Of a DNA stretch of 64,000 nt, positions 36,397 through 44,424 are shown piece after piece. Numbering within the stretch: position 1 is the first letter of the stretch; each line of letters starts with the position of its first letter. Source of the stretch: Negativicutes bacterium (GTDB lineage: Bacteria > Bacillota > Negativicutes > Veillonellales > Veillonellaceae); the NCBI GenBank assembly GCA_009929605.1, contig SAAC01000001.1, positions 27,304-91,303 of the forward strand, written 5' to 3'. The translations under genes were made by a program, and so were the position numbers. The notes beneath the pieces are model-generated. The model worked only from the letters and a program-made list of their open reading frames with translations, did not search any database and was not told the origin of the DNA.

Positions 36397-36411
36397 TGAG
36401 AAAAACTATCA
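36397..36411. promoter_or_regulatory. Fur-like box 2 between the CbiK paralogues
   Basis: TGAGAAAAACTATCA, a second near match to the same 15-bp motif, 58 bases from the first. The remaining part of 36215-36649 is AT-rich, with one clear promoter and no cobalamin riboswitch that I can recognise. Confidence 0.4.
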
Positions 36412-36562
36412 AATATTTTATTGCTATTATTTAGAAAATAATATATAGCTAAAATTCATAGGTATCCTAAAAATATTCATTAAACTCAACTACATAGGTT
36501 CTATCTAAAATTTACACATTAATGGGCATGCACAGTCTATACCCCAACCAGTATAGGATTTA

Positions 36563-36591
36563 TTGACACTATTTCCTGCTTCTGCTAGCAT
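36563..36591 (+). promoter_or_regulatory. Promoter of the exported CbiK gene
   Basis: Perfect TTGACA at 36563-36568 and TAGCAT at 36586-36591 with a 17-base spacer, about 60 bases before the ATG. Confidence 0.65.
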
Positions 36592-36649
36592 GAACCTTAG
36601 ATTGAATCATAATTATATAACTACTTATTAATAAGGGAGCGTGTTTTCT

Positions 36650-37648
36650 ATGAACAACTTGTCTAAAAAATTATTTTCTACAATGCTAGGGGCTACTGCG
36701 CTGATTGCTGTGGGCACAACTATTCCTGTACAGGCAGCCTACCAATTAAACTCTGAAGTAACAACAGCAACACCAGCTCTAAAAGAAGCATCTGAAATTG
36801 GTGTTCGTACACATGAAACTGCAGCGCTTCAACAATTGGAAAATAAAGATGCTATCGTAGTAACTAGTTTTGGTACCACCTTCAAGGATACGCGAGCTAA
36901 AACAATTGATGCTACCATAGCAGCAATTCAAAAAGCACATCCAAACACTAAAATTGTTACTGCTTTCACATCCCACATCATCATTGATCGCATCAAAGCT
37001 AATGAAGGCATTTCCTACCCTACGCCTGAAGAAGCATTAACACAGTTAAAAGCTGATGGTTATACACGTGTAGCTATGACATCCCTCAATGTGATTCCAG
37101 GAATGGAATACAAATATAGTACAGCTGTATATAACGAATACAAAAATAATTTCAAAAAAATGACTTTGGCTACACCTCTCATATATTGGATGGGCCAAGA
37201 AGGTCAAGTTGACCAAGTCACTGAAACCATGCAAGCATTGACAACACAAATGCCTAAGGTTGGTGCACAAGATGCTATATTGATTATGGCCCATGGTACG
37301 CCGGATCCATCCAATGCGTATTATGCAGTAATGCAAGATCGTATCGATAGTTTAGGCTTAAATAATACATATATCTATACTGTTGAAGGCACACCAAACC
37401 TTGAGCAAGTCATCCCTCAATTAAAAGCAAAGGGCATCAACCATGTAACATTAATGCCTCTTATGATGGTTGCTGGTGACCATGCTAATAATGATATGGC
37501 CGGCGACGAAGAAGATTCTCATAAATCAATTTTGACAAAAGAAGGTTTCAAAGTAGATACCTATATCCATGGTATTGGTGAAAATGCAGCGATTCAAAAC
37601 ATCTTTGTAGAACGCGCCAACGAAGCATTTGATGCTTTGCAAAAGTAA
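36650..37648 (+). CDS. Exported CbiK-family chelatase (periplasmic CbiK-P type)
   Basis: A 332-residue chelatase-like protein with an N-terminal signal peptide (MNNLSKKLFSTMLGATALIA, cleavage after VQA near 30). The mature domain keeps the family's metal site: IVVTSFGTTFKDTRAKTI, GMEYKYSTAV with the Glu, the His in LIMAHGTPDPSNAYYA, and the second His in LMMVAGDHANNDMAGDEEDS. Similar exported enzymes are known in Desulfovibrio (CbiK-P) and are tied to tetrapyrrole or heme handling. GGGAG fits the ATG at 36650 better than the GTG at 36641. A binding lipoprotein gene follows on the same strand. Confidence 0.9.
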   Translation: MNNLSKKLFSTMLGATALIAVGTTIPVQAAYQLNSEVTTATPALKEASEIGVRTHETAALQQLENKDAIVVTSFGTTFKDTRAKTIDATIAAIQKAHPNTKIVTAFTSHIIIDRIKANEGISYPTPEEALTQLKADGYTRVAMTSLNVIPGMEYKYSTAVYNEYKNNFKKMTLATPLIYWMGQEGQVDQVTETMQALTTQMPKVGAQDAILIMAHGTPDPSNAYYAVMQDRIDSLGLNNTYIYTVEGTPNLEQVIPQLKAKGINHVTLMPLMMVAGDHANNDMAGDEEDSHKSILTKEGFKVDTYIHGIGENAAIQNIFVERANEAFDALQK

Positions 37649-37737
37649 TAAGAACTTTCTATTGAAAACTTTCTATTGAAATAGTATTATTTATTTCTAC
37701 ACCTGGGGACTTAGAAATAATTATAGATAGAAACTCT

Positions 37738-37766
37738 GAAGTGCGTGTTCCTAGAATACGCACTTC
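37738..37766. other. Hairpin between the exported CbiK and the binding lipoprotein
   Basis: Stem GAAGTGCGT-TTC / GAA-ACGCACTTC with a tiny loop and one bulge. There is no T run, so it could be an attenuator or an mRNA-stability element rather than a classic terminator. Confidence 0.45.
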
Positions 37767-37826
37767 TCTCGTATACATAACAGGGCTGTTGTTTTATCTA
37801 TATTTATATTAGAAAGGCAAGTAATT

Positions 37827-38783
37827 ATGAAATCAAATCGACTCAGTCTCATTGTTTTATTATGTGCAACGCTATTTATGACCCTCTTCCTTGCTGGATG
37901 TGGTAAAGAAGATGCAACAAAAAACGGTACCACTAAAACAGTGACCTACGAAGGGCAAAATTATACTGTCCCCGCAAATCCACAACGAATTGCCGTCCTA
38001 TCTAACTCAGTGCTCTATCTCTTGGATGCTACTGGTGGCACGGCTATTGCCCGTGTTAACACAAACGATAAATTACCAGAAAAATTAGAGGCTCTTCCTG
38101 CACTTGGTCAAACTGCCAATATTAATATGGAGTCTTTACTTGGTTTAAAACCAGATTTAGTATTAGGTCTAGATTCACAACACAGCAAATATAAAGATCA
38201 GCTCAATAGCAATCATATTCCCTATATTTTAATTAATTATGATGGTGTAAATGACAATATACCTTTAATGACATTACTTGGGGATATCACGAATCACTCA
38301 GATCAAGCAAAACAACAAATAGAAACCTACACAAAAAAGGTTGATACTGTAAAAGCTGCCATCAAAACTATAAATCCTGCAAAAGTTGCTGTATTGCGCG
38401 CCACTGGTAAAGATGTCACAGCAGAAACAAACTTAGCCATAACTGCTGGCATGGTAAAAGATCTAGGGATGAACAATGTAGTACTTACCCATTTATCAGA
38501 TACCACAAAAGATAAAACAGTTCCCTACTCTCTCGAAACCTTGACACAAGATAATCCAGATATTATTTTTATCGTAACTATGGGCAAGGAAGAAGACATT
38601 ACAAAAGCTATGGAAAAAGATATGACCTCAAATCCAGCATGGAACCATCTCAAAGCAGTGCAGAACAACAAGGTCATTTATCTACCTTCTAAATTATTCT
38701 TGCTTAACCCAGGATTGCAAACACCTGAGGCCATGGCACGTTTAGTACAAGATGCGTATGGCATAACAGTAGATTTAAAGTAA
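37827..38783 (+). CDS. ABC transporter substrate-binding lipoprotein (FecB/BtuF-like)
   Basis: A 318-residue lipoprotein: lipobox LFLAGC with the modified Cys near 25, then the two-lobe periplasmic-binding-2 fold (RIAVLSNSVLYLLDATGG, LGLKPDLVLGLDS, the long connecting helix around 160-180, and DNPDIIFIVTMGKEE). This class binds corrinoids, heme, siderophores or metal chelates. Its likely partners, a FecCD permease and ATPase, lie at 40.3-42.1 kb on the opposite strand. Its position after the exported CbiK suggests a tetrapyrrole or cobalt ligand. Confidence 0.88.
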   Translation: MKSNRLSLIVLLCATLFMTLFLAGCGKEDATKNGTTKTVTYEGQNYTVPANPQRIAVLSNSVLYLLDATGGTAIARVNTNDKLPEKLEALPALGQTANINMESLLGLKPDLVLGLDSQHSKYKDQLNSNHIPYILINYDGVNDNIPLMTLLGDITNHSDQAKQQIETYTKKVDTVKAAIKTINPAKVAVLRATGKDVTAETNLAITAGMVKDLGMNNVVLTHLSDTTKDKTVPYSLETLTQDNPDIIFIVTMGKEEDITKAMEKDMTSNPAWNHLKAVQNNKVIYLPSKLFLLNPGLQTPEAMARLVQDAYGITVDLK

Positions 38784-38804
38784 AACTCACCATATAATAA
38801 AGTA

Positions 38805-38848
38805 AAACGGCGATAGTCCTAGTTTTCACACTAGGACTATCGCCGTTT
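38805..38848. terminator. Bidirectional terminator between convergent transporter genes
   Basis: Perfect 18-bp stem AAACGGCGATAGTCCTAG / CTAGGACTATCGCCGTTT with an 8-base loop, serving the binding lipoprotein (+) and the MFS gene (-). Confidence 0.85.
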
Positions 38849-38859
38849 ATTATATTCAA

Positions 38860-40116
38860 CTATTGTACTGCACGACTTTTTCTAAATTGCATAATCAAGC
38901 TCACCACAAGTGCTGTTCCTAATAATGCAGCATACACATATAAAGTAGATGCATATCCATTGGACTGCTCTTTTAATACAGAGATTAAGTAAGGCCCCGC
39001 TAAACCAGCCATAGCCCAAGCGGTTAAGACTTTACCATGAATATTACTCAAGGATTTTGTACCAAATAAATCTGCCAGATATGCTGGTAAACAAGAGAAT
39101 CCACCACCATAACAAGAAATAATCACTAAGAACAAAGCTTGGAATAAAAATTCAGTAGTCGTATCGGCAAGCATAATACATGCTACAATTTCCAAAATAA
39201 AGAAAGCGATATATGTAAAACCTCGACCAATATAATCTGAAATTGAGGCCCATACGAGTCGACCTGCACCATTTACTAACCCGATAATACCTACCATTGT
39301 AGCAGCTCGTTCTGGAGATAGCCCTACAACCTCTTGTGCCATTGGAGAGGCCACACTGAGAAGGCCTATACCACAAGTAATATTGATAAATAACATCCAC
39401 CATAAGCCATAGAAAGGCTTTGTTTTCATAGCTTCAGGCGCTGAAAATTGACGTTGTGCTGCCAGAGATTTGATTTTTTCTAGCTTTTTACTATCTTTTT
39501 CAGATTCAGTTTTATTAGCTTTCAAAGCTGCTTGTACCGCAACATCACCATCTGCCGGAGCTTTTAAATAAAAAGCAGAACTAATCATAACGATAAGATA
39601 GCTAAGGCCCATAATAATAAAAGTATTTACTAATCCCACATTAGTATTTAGAAATTGTATGGCTGGGCCCGCCACTAATGCGGCAAAACCGAAACCCATG
39701 ATTGCCATACCTGTTGCAAAACCACGATTATGAGGGAACCATTTAATGAGCGTTGATACTGGTGTAATATACCCTACACCCAGGCCTACACCGCCAATTA
39801 CACCATATGATAAATACATAAGCCATATATTATTAATATAAATGGAGAGTCCTGTTCCTAATAATCCAAGAGAGAAACATGCCGCAGATAGTATACCTGA
39901 TTTTGTAGGCCCCGAGCGTTCTACAAAGCTACCAAAGAATGCCGCAGACATTCCAAGGAAAAAAATAGCCAAAGAAAATGTAAATTGCACTGATGCCAAC
40001 GTAGCGCCTGTTGCCGCAATAATTGGTTTAACAAACACGCTCCATGCATATACACTACCTACACAAATATGGATCCCTACTGCACTTGCAGCAATGCCCC
40101 AACGATTTCGTTTCAT
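38860..40116 (-). CDS. MFS transporter, oxalate/formate antiporter (OFA) family
   Basis: A 418-residue, 12-helix carrier. The N-terminus WGIAASAVGIHICVGSVYAWSVF and the motif GVGLGVGYITPVSTLIKWFPHNRGFATG match OFA-family antiporters, with a cytoplasmic Lys/Glu-rich loop (about 195-228) between the halves. Members exchange small carboxylates such as oxalate, formate or related acids; the substrate here is not shown. AGGAGG site. Its leader contains a promoter, a ZTP-like riboswitch and a terminator, which hints at a link to one-carbon/purine metabolism, such as formate. Confidence 0.88.
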   Translation of the reverse strand: MKRNRWGIAASAVGIHICVGSVYAWSVFVKPIIAATGATLASVQFTFSLAIFFLGMSAAFFGSFVERSGPTKSGILSAACFSLGLLGTGLSIYINNIWLMYLSYGVIGGVGLGVGYITPVSTLIKWFPHNRGFATGMAIMGFGFAALVAGPAIQFLNTNVGLVNTFIIMGLSYLIVMISSAFYLKAPADGDVAVQAALKANKTESEKDSKKLEKIKSLAAQRQFSAPEAMKTKPFYGLWWMLFINITCGIGLLSVASPMAQEVVGLSPERAATMVGIIGLVNGAGRLVWASISDYIGRGFTYIAFFILEIVACIMLADTTTEFLFQALFLVIISCYGGGFSCLPAYLADLFGTKSLSNIHGKVLTAWAMAGLAGPYLISVLKEQSNGYASTLYVYAALLGTALVVSLIMQFRKSRAVQ

Positions 40117-40132
40117 TCAAGCCTCCTGAAAT

Positions 40133-40158
40133 AAAAAACGCCAACAATCTAGGCGTTT
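40133..40158 (-). terminator. Terminator of the riboswitch expression platform
   Basis: Minus-strand stem AAACGCC / GGCGTTT around a 9-base loop, followed by a T run, 17 bases before the MFS start codon. It begins right at the 3' edge of the aptamer, so ligand binding could alter its formation. Confidence 0.75.
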
Positions 40159-40232
40159 GCCCAGACGGTCGGCGTATCTTCATATGTGCAGCCTGTAGTC
40201 AATTCTACAAATCCGTCAGCCTCACATATTGC
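40157..40232 (-). promoter_or_regulatory. ZTP (pfl)-type riboswitch aptamer
   Basis: Read on the minus strand: helix P1 ATATGTG / CACATAT encloses a hairpin TGTAG-AATTGA-CTACA, and the segment CTGACGG in the joining region can pair with CCGTC directly before TGGGCA in the 3' part. In pfl/ZTP RNAs the same positions read CTGGCG and CGCCTGGGCA, so the pseudoknot pairs have changed together while the CUGGGCA-like end is kept. ZTP riboswitches sense ZMP/ZTP, signals of 10-formyl-THF shortage. Confidence 0.68.
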
Positions 40233-40248
40233 GTTTCTATTTGTATTT

Positions 40249-40277
40249 ATTGTAGCAATGAAAAAATATGGTGTCAA
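40249..40277 (-). promoter_or_regulatory. Promoter of the riboswitch-MFS unit
   Basis: Perfect TTGACA (40272-40277), 17-base spacer, TACAAT (40249-40254) on the minus strand. Transcription would start about 10 bases before the aptamer. Confidence 0.8.
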
Positions 40278-40306
40278 TGACTTTATTGATAAATCTCAAT
40301 GTGAAA

Positions 40307-41152
40307 TTAATCACATAAGCCTTTAATCTTCACATATACATGTTCATCCACTGTCTCAATTGTAGACCTCACATGGAAAATATCATGCAACAGTGATTCT
40401 GTAATTACCTCTTGAGCACTACCTGTGGTCACTAATCGCCCCTCTTGCATCACACCGATGTGATGGGAATATTGGGCCGCCAAATTGAGTTCATGTAGTA
40501 CCATCAGCACCGTAAGACCTTTCGTCTCATTCAATCGTTTCAGTAATTCCATGATTTCAAATTGATGGTTAATATCTAGATATGTCGTTGGCTCATCTAA
40601 TACAAGTAATTGCGGTTGTTGTGCTAATGCCATAGCAATCCACACGCGTTGCCGTTCACCACCAGATAGAGATGGTATGAGTTGTTCACGAAGATGACTT
40701 GTCTTTGTAATCTCTAATGCTTCATCAACAGCGAGACGATCTTCCTGGGCTGTATTCTTCCACCACGCTTGGTAAGGGAAACGACCACAATATACGAGCT
40801 CCTCTACGGTCATGTCCCGTGGCATATCTGGCACCTGCGGTAGAAATGCCATATATTGTGCCAGGGACTTGTTCGTATAGGACGATAATGGTTCATTTTG
40901 AATGTAAATGGAACCTTCTGAGATTGTATTATGACCAATCATAGCCTTTAACAAAGTACTCTTGCCACAACCATTGGGGCCGATGAGTGTAGTGATCTGC
41001 CCGCTCGGCACGGACCAGGTGATATCCTTCAACACTTGTTTCGGACCAAAAGAAAGGGACACATGATCCACTAAAATAGCAGCAGTATTATTTGTATACT
41101 CACCTTTATCCTGTTTTGTTTGAGGAATAGTTGGTGCTTTCACAGTATCCAT
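40307..41152 (-). CDS. ABC transporter ATPase (FecE/BtuD-like)
   Basis: A 281-residue ATPase: Walker A LIGPNGCGKSTLLKAM near 57, Q-loop FLPQVPDM, signature LSGGERQRVWIAMALAQ, Walker B LLVLDEPTTYLDI and switch His in VLHELNLAA. A 25-residue N-terminal extension precedes the domain. Sequence type is the siderophore/heme/cobalamin importer group. It lies two bases after the permease gene and downstream of cbiC, so it is probably cotranscribed with the corrin cluster. Confidence 0.93.
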   Translation of the reverse strand: MDTVKAPTIPQTKQDKGEYTNNTAAILVDHVSLSFGPKQVLKDITWSVPSGQITTLIGPNGCGKSTLLKAMIGHNTISEGSIYIQNEPLSSYTNKSLAQYMAFLPQVPDMPRDMTVEELVYCGRFPYQAWWKNTAQEDRLAVDEALEITKTSHLREQLIPSLSGGERQRVWIAMALAQQPQLLVLDEPTTYLDINHQFEIMELLKRLNETKGLTVLMVLHELNLAAQYSHHIGVMQEGRLVTTGSAQEVITESLLHDIFHVRSTIETVDEHVYVKIKGLCD

Positions 41153-41153
41153 A

Positions 41154-42146
41154 TCAATCCCTCCTCAACAAGTACAAGAAGAACGGCGCCCCAAAGAAGG
41201 CCATGATGATGCCCACAGGAATTTCAATAGGGCTGAGCATGACGCGCCCCACTGTATCGCTCACGACGAGGACGATAGCGCCCAATAGAGCGGAACTAGG
41301 CAATAAATAGGCGTAATCGTTACCGATTAATAGGCGCACAATATGTGGCACCACGAGCCCTACAAAGCCGATGAGCCCCGCAATACTAACAGCGCCCGCC
41401 GCTAACAAGGCCGCTACAGCGGTCATCATGAACCGTGTTTGTTCTACAGGCAGACCAAGGCCCTTCGCTGTTTCGTCACCAAGGCTCAAAATCGTCAATC
41501 GACGAGCCCCTAAAAAGGCGAGGAATAGTCCCACTGCCGTGTATGGGAACAGCACGTATACCTGCGGCCAACTACGCGCCGCCAGTCCCCCTACCATCCA
41601 AAGCAAGGCACCTTGCACTCGATCCCCATAGAATACGAGGAGTGCAGAAATACCGGAGCCTAAAAAAGCGGCTACAGCAACACCGGCCAAAATGATACGG
41701 CTCGGTCTCACCCCATTTTTCCAAGCCAGTGCATAGACCATCAATGCCGCTGCCATGGCTCCGAAAAAGGCAAAGCCCGGCACGAGATAATCATAGCCAG
41801 GGAACAAAATCAAAATAATAACCCCAGCGAGGCCCGCCCCAGAGGAAACACCTACAATTTGTGGATCCGCCAATGGATTTTTCATAACGGCCTGTAATAT
41901 AGCACCTGATACAGCTAGGCTTGCCCCTACCAAGGAGGCCACGATATTACGAGGCAATCGAATATTCCAAATGACCATGTCCTGTGTATCCTGCAATTGG
42001 CTAGCCCATAATGTATGCCAGATTTTTGACAATGTAATATCGGCTGAGCCAAATACGAGAGATATAATCATAGCTCCTGCTAGTAACACCAGCAGGAGCA
42101 TCATAAAGGACATACGAAAATCTTTTCTTCCAGTAGCTTCTTTCAT
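41154..42146 (-). CDS. FecCD/BtuC-family ABC permease
   Basis: A 330-residue, roughly ten-helix permease with the family motifs RLPRNIVASLVGASLAVSGA, MKNPLADPQIVGVSSGAGLAG, GLIGFVGLVVPHIVRLL and LLGAIVLVVSDTVGR. It imports cobalamin-, heme- or siderophore-type ligands with the ATPase that follows. The open frame begins at a TTG at 42182 inside cbiC, but the ATG at 42146 after GAGTGA avoids that overlap and starts the natural N-terminus. Codons are visibly more GC-rich than in most neighbouring genes. Confidence 0.9.
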   Translation of the reverse strand: MKEATGRKDFRMSFMMLLLVLLAGAMIISLVFGSADITLSKIWHTLWASQLQDTQDMVIWNIRLPRNIVASLVGASLAVSGAILQAVMKNPLADPQIVGVSSGAGLAGVIILILFPGYDYLVPGFAFFGAMAAALMVYALAWKNGVRPSRIILAGVAVAAFLGSGISALLVFYGDRVQGALLWMVGGLAARSWPQVYVLFPYTAVGLFLAFLGARRLTILSLGDETAKGLGLPVEQTRFMMTAVAALLAAGAVSIAGLIGFVGLVVPHIVRLLIGNDYAYLLPSSALLGAIVLVVSDTVGRVMLSPIEIPVGIIMAFFGAPFFLYLLRRD

Positions 42147-42159
42147 GTCTATCACTCTT

Positions 42160-42825
42160 TTATTTACTTTCTTTACCTTCAACTTGAAGCATATCGTTGC
42201 GTTTTACACCAGTGTATAACAAGGCATTACATACGGAAGCAGCGATGGGGCTACCACCTTTATTACCTTCTACTGTGATGTATGGCACTGGGGATACTTC
42301 AGTTAAATATTCTTTGGATTCCGCAGCGCCTACAAAGCCTACTGGAATACCGATAATTAACGCAGGTTTTACACCTTCTTCAAGAGCCAAACGCAATACT
42401 TCGTATAACGCAGTTGGTGCATTACCGATGGCTACGATTTGACCTTCTAGTTGTTTACCGAATGTGCGCATAGCTGCGATAGAACGAGTAACACCCAATT
42501 CTTTCGCGAGTTTTGCTACGCCTTCGTCTTTGATCAAGCAATGTACTTCGCTATTGTGCAAAGCCAATGCTGGTTTACTGATACCAGTGCGCACCATTTC
42601 TACGTCAGTGTAGATATGGGCACCATTGTTCAATGCATCAATACCATGTTGTACAGCGTTAGGACTCATGCGAACAAGTTTAGCGTATTCCACGTCACCA
42701 GAGGCATGAATCGTGCGGGATACCACACGAATTTCGTCTTCTGTTAAACCTAAATCTTTTACGTAGTCGTAAATGATTTCCATACTTTTATCTTCAATTG
42801 CTTTTGGATTTTTAACGAACTCCAT
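42160..42825 (-). CDS. cbiC: Cobalt-precorrin-8 methylmutase
   Basis: Moves the C11 methyl to C12, giving cobyrinate. The 222-residue protein shows IHASGDVEYAKLVRMSP near 40, YTDVEMVRTGI, IGNAPTALYEVLRL, and GIPVGFVGAAESKEYL, all typical of CbiC/CobH. GGAGG is nine bases before the ATG at 42825; this overlaps the end of cbiJ by 14 bases. The open frame extends 30 codons upstream within cbiJ without support. Confidence 0.95.
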   Translation of the reverse strand: MEFVKNPKAIEDKSMEIIYDYVKDLGLTEDEIRVVSRTIHASGDVEYAKLVRMSPNAVQHGIDALNNGAHIYTDVEMVRTGISKPALALHNSEVHCLIKDEGVAKLAKELGVTRSIAAMRTFGKQLEGQIVAIGNAPTALYEVLRLALEEGVKPALIIGIPVGFVGAAESKEYLTEVSPVPYITVEGNKGGSPIAASVCNALLYTGVKRNDMLQVEGKESK

Positions 42826-43603
42826 GTAGTTCTTCCTCCCATAAGGTATAAAATTCTTCCACCGATGAAATCTGTGGACCGTTAATGGTAACACGTGGAC
42901 GGTCAATGACCACAATATGGATACCTAAATCCATAGCCGCCTGTAATTTAGTATCTGCACCGCCTACGAGGCCAGAGTTTTTCATTACCACTACAGATGC
43001 TGCCGTATCCTTGAACATGATTTTATTCATATCATAGGAAAATGGACCTTGCATACCGATGATGTATTTAGGACTCACAGCAAGATCCTCCATCTTTTGT
43101 AATACTTCTGCAGTTGGTAACACGCGAGTCCAAACCTGACAATCTTGGAGTGCCTCAGCCTTGGCAAAAATATGCATCGTCTTGCTCCCCGTTGTAAGGT
43201 ATACACGACTATTTTCATCATGAGCTAACTTACCGGCTAATGCAGCCGCCGTTACCTCATCTTGTACGACATGTAATTTGTCATACTTTGGTAATGGTAC
43301 CTCCTTACGTTCAAAACGAACGAAAGGAATGTCCATTTTCTTAGCCGCCTCTTGTGCCGTAGCCGTTACGATAGCTGCATAGGGATGGCTCGCATCGATG
43401 AGTAAACGGATGTTGTTATCTTGAATGAGGTCACACATGGCACTTTCATCAAGGCGCCCTGTATGAACGGTAATGCCAGGATGCTCGGCCAATTGTGCGC
43501 CGTATTGGCTCACGACAGATACGAGGACCTCCTCACCGGAGTGTTCCTGCACGCGGGCAGCTAAATTACGACCATCTAGCGTTCCTGCAATGACCCAAAT
43601 CAT
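42812..43603 (-). CDS. cbiJ: Cobalt-precorrin-6A reductase
   Basis: NAD(P)H-dependent reduction of the macrocycle. The 263-residue protein begins MIWVIAGTLDGRNLA (nucleotide fold) and has IDASHPYAAIVTATAQEA, YLTTGSKTMHIF and the C-terminal VMKNSGLVGGADTKLQAA and VIDRPR, as in CbiJ/CobK. Overlaps cbiH by 4 bases at the start and cbiC at the end, as part of one tightly packed operon. Confidence 0.93.
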   Translation of the reverse strand: MIWVIAGTLDGRNLAARVQEHSGEEVLVSVVSQYGAQLAEHPGITVHTGRLDESAMCDLIQDNNIRLLIDASHPYAAIVTATAQEAAKKMDIPFVRFERKEVPLPKYDKLHVVQDEVTAAALAGKLAHDENSRVYLTTGSKTMHIFAKAEALQDCQVWTRVLPTAEVLQKMEDLAVSPKYIIGMQGPFSYDMNKIMFKDTAASVVVMKNSGLVGGADTKLQAAMDLGIHIVVIDRPRVTINGPQISSVEEFYTLWEEELHGVR

Positions 43604-44424
43604 AATTTATAGCCACGTGGTGTAATCATACGACCATTTTCCACGTATGTTTGGCTATTACCGATGATAACCAATGTTTGCATATCTACTTCTTCTTTTG
43701 TGAAGTTTTCAAGATCAGAAATCACCATATGCTGTCCAGGACGACCTGCTTTTTGTACGATACCTACAGGTGTTTTAGGATCGCGGTGTTTCAATACGAT
43801 TTCTCGAACTTCATCAAGATGAGTCAGACGTTTTTTACTGCGTGGATTGTACAAGGAAATAACCATATCCCCTTCCGCGCAAAGATCAGCACGTTTTTTA
43901 ATCAAATCCCAAGGTGTCATCAAGTCACTCAAGCTGATCACTGCAAAATCATGCATCAATGGAGCACCTAGTACAGATGCAGCCACGTTTACCGCACTCA
44001 ATCCAGGTACGATATCAACGGATGGGCGATTGTCAGCTGGGACTTTATTAGCCAATTCCAATACTAGACCAGCCATACCGTAGATACCGGAATCACCAGA
44101 GGATACTACCACAACTTGGTGACCAGCTACGGCCAAATCAACGGCTTGTTGGCAACGATCTACTTCTTGCATCATCGCAGTGCCTACAGTTTCTTTGCCT
44201 TCAATAAGGTCTTTAATTAAATCAAGATATGTCAAATACCCAACCACACGATCTGCACCGAGAATGGCTTCACGAGCTCGTGGTGTCATAAATTCTTCAT
44301 CACCAGGGCCAATGCCGATTACTTTGATGTTACCAGTGCAATGGCTACCGTTGTTTTGGGATAAATTGTTTTCTTCTGCAATAATGTTTGGCTCTTGGCC
44401 GCTAGTAACGCTGTTGTCTCGCAT
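43600..44424 (-). CDS. cbiH: Cobalt-precorrin-3 C17-methyltransferase
   Basis: Ring-contracting methyltransferase. The methylase domain starts at about residue 33 (IKVIGIGPGDEEFMTPRA) and has VVSSGDSGIYGMAGLVLEL, VPGLSAVNVAASVLGAPL, YNPRSKKRLTHL and TPVGIVQKAGR, the CbiH/CobJ set. The first 32 residues (MRDNSVTSGQEPNIIAEENN onward) are low in conserved character and are encoded entirely within the 3' end of cbiG in another frame. No in-frame ATG, GTG or TTG lies between, so the long N-terminus appears real. Confidence 0.93.
   Translation of the reverse strand: MRDNSVTSGQEPNIIAEENNLSQNNGSHCTGNIKVIGIGPGDEEFMTPRAREAILGADRVVGYLTYLDLIKDLIEGKETVGTAMMQEVDRCQQAVDLAVAGHQVVVVSSGDSGIYGMAGLVLELANKVPADNRPSVDIVPGLSAVNVAASVLGAPLMHDFAVISLSDLMTPWDLIKKRADLCAEGDMVISLYNPRSKKRLTHLDEVREIVLKHRDPKTPVGIVQKAGRPGQHMVISDLENFTKEEVDMQTLVIIGNSQTYVENGRMITPRGYKL

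Noticed and set aside
37651..37680. Direct repeat ACTTTCTATTGAA downstream of the exported CbiK gene
   Set aside because: Two short AT-rich copies with no evident function; too weak to list as an element.
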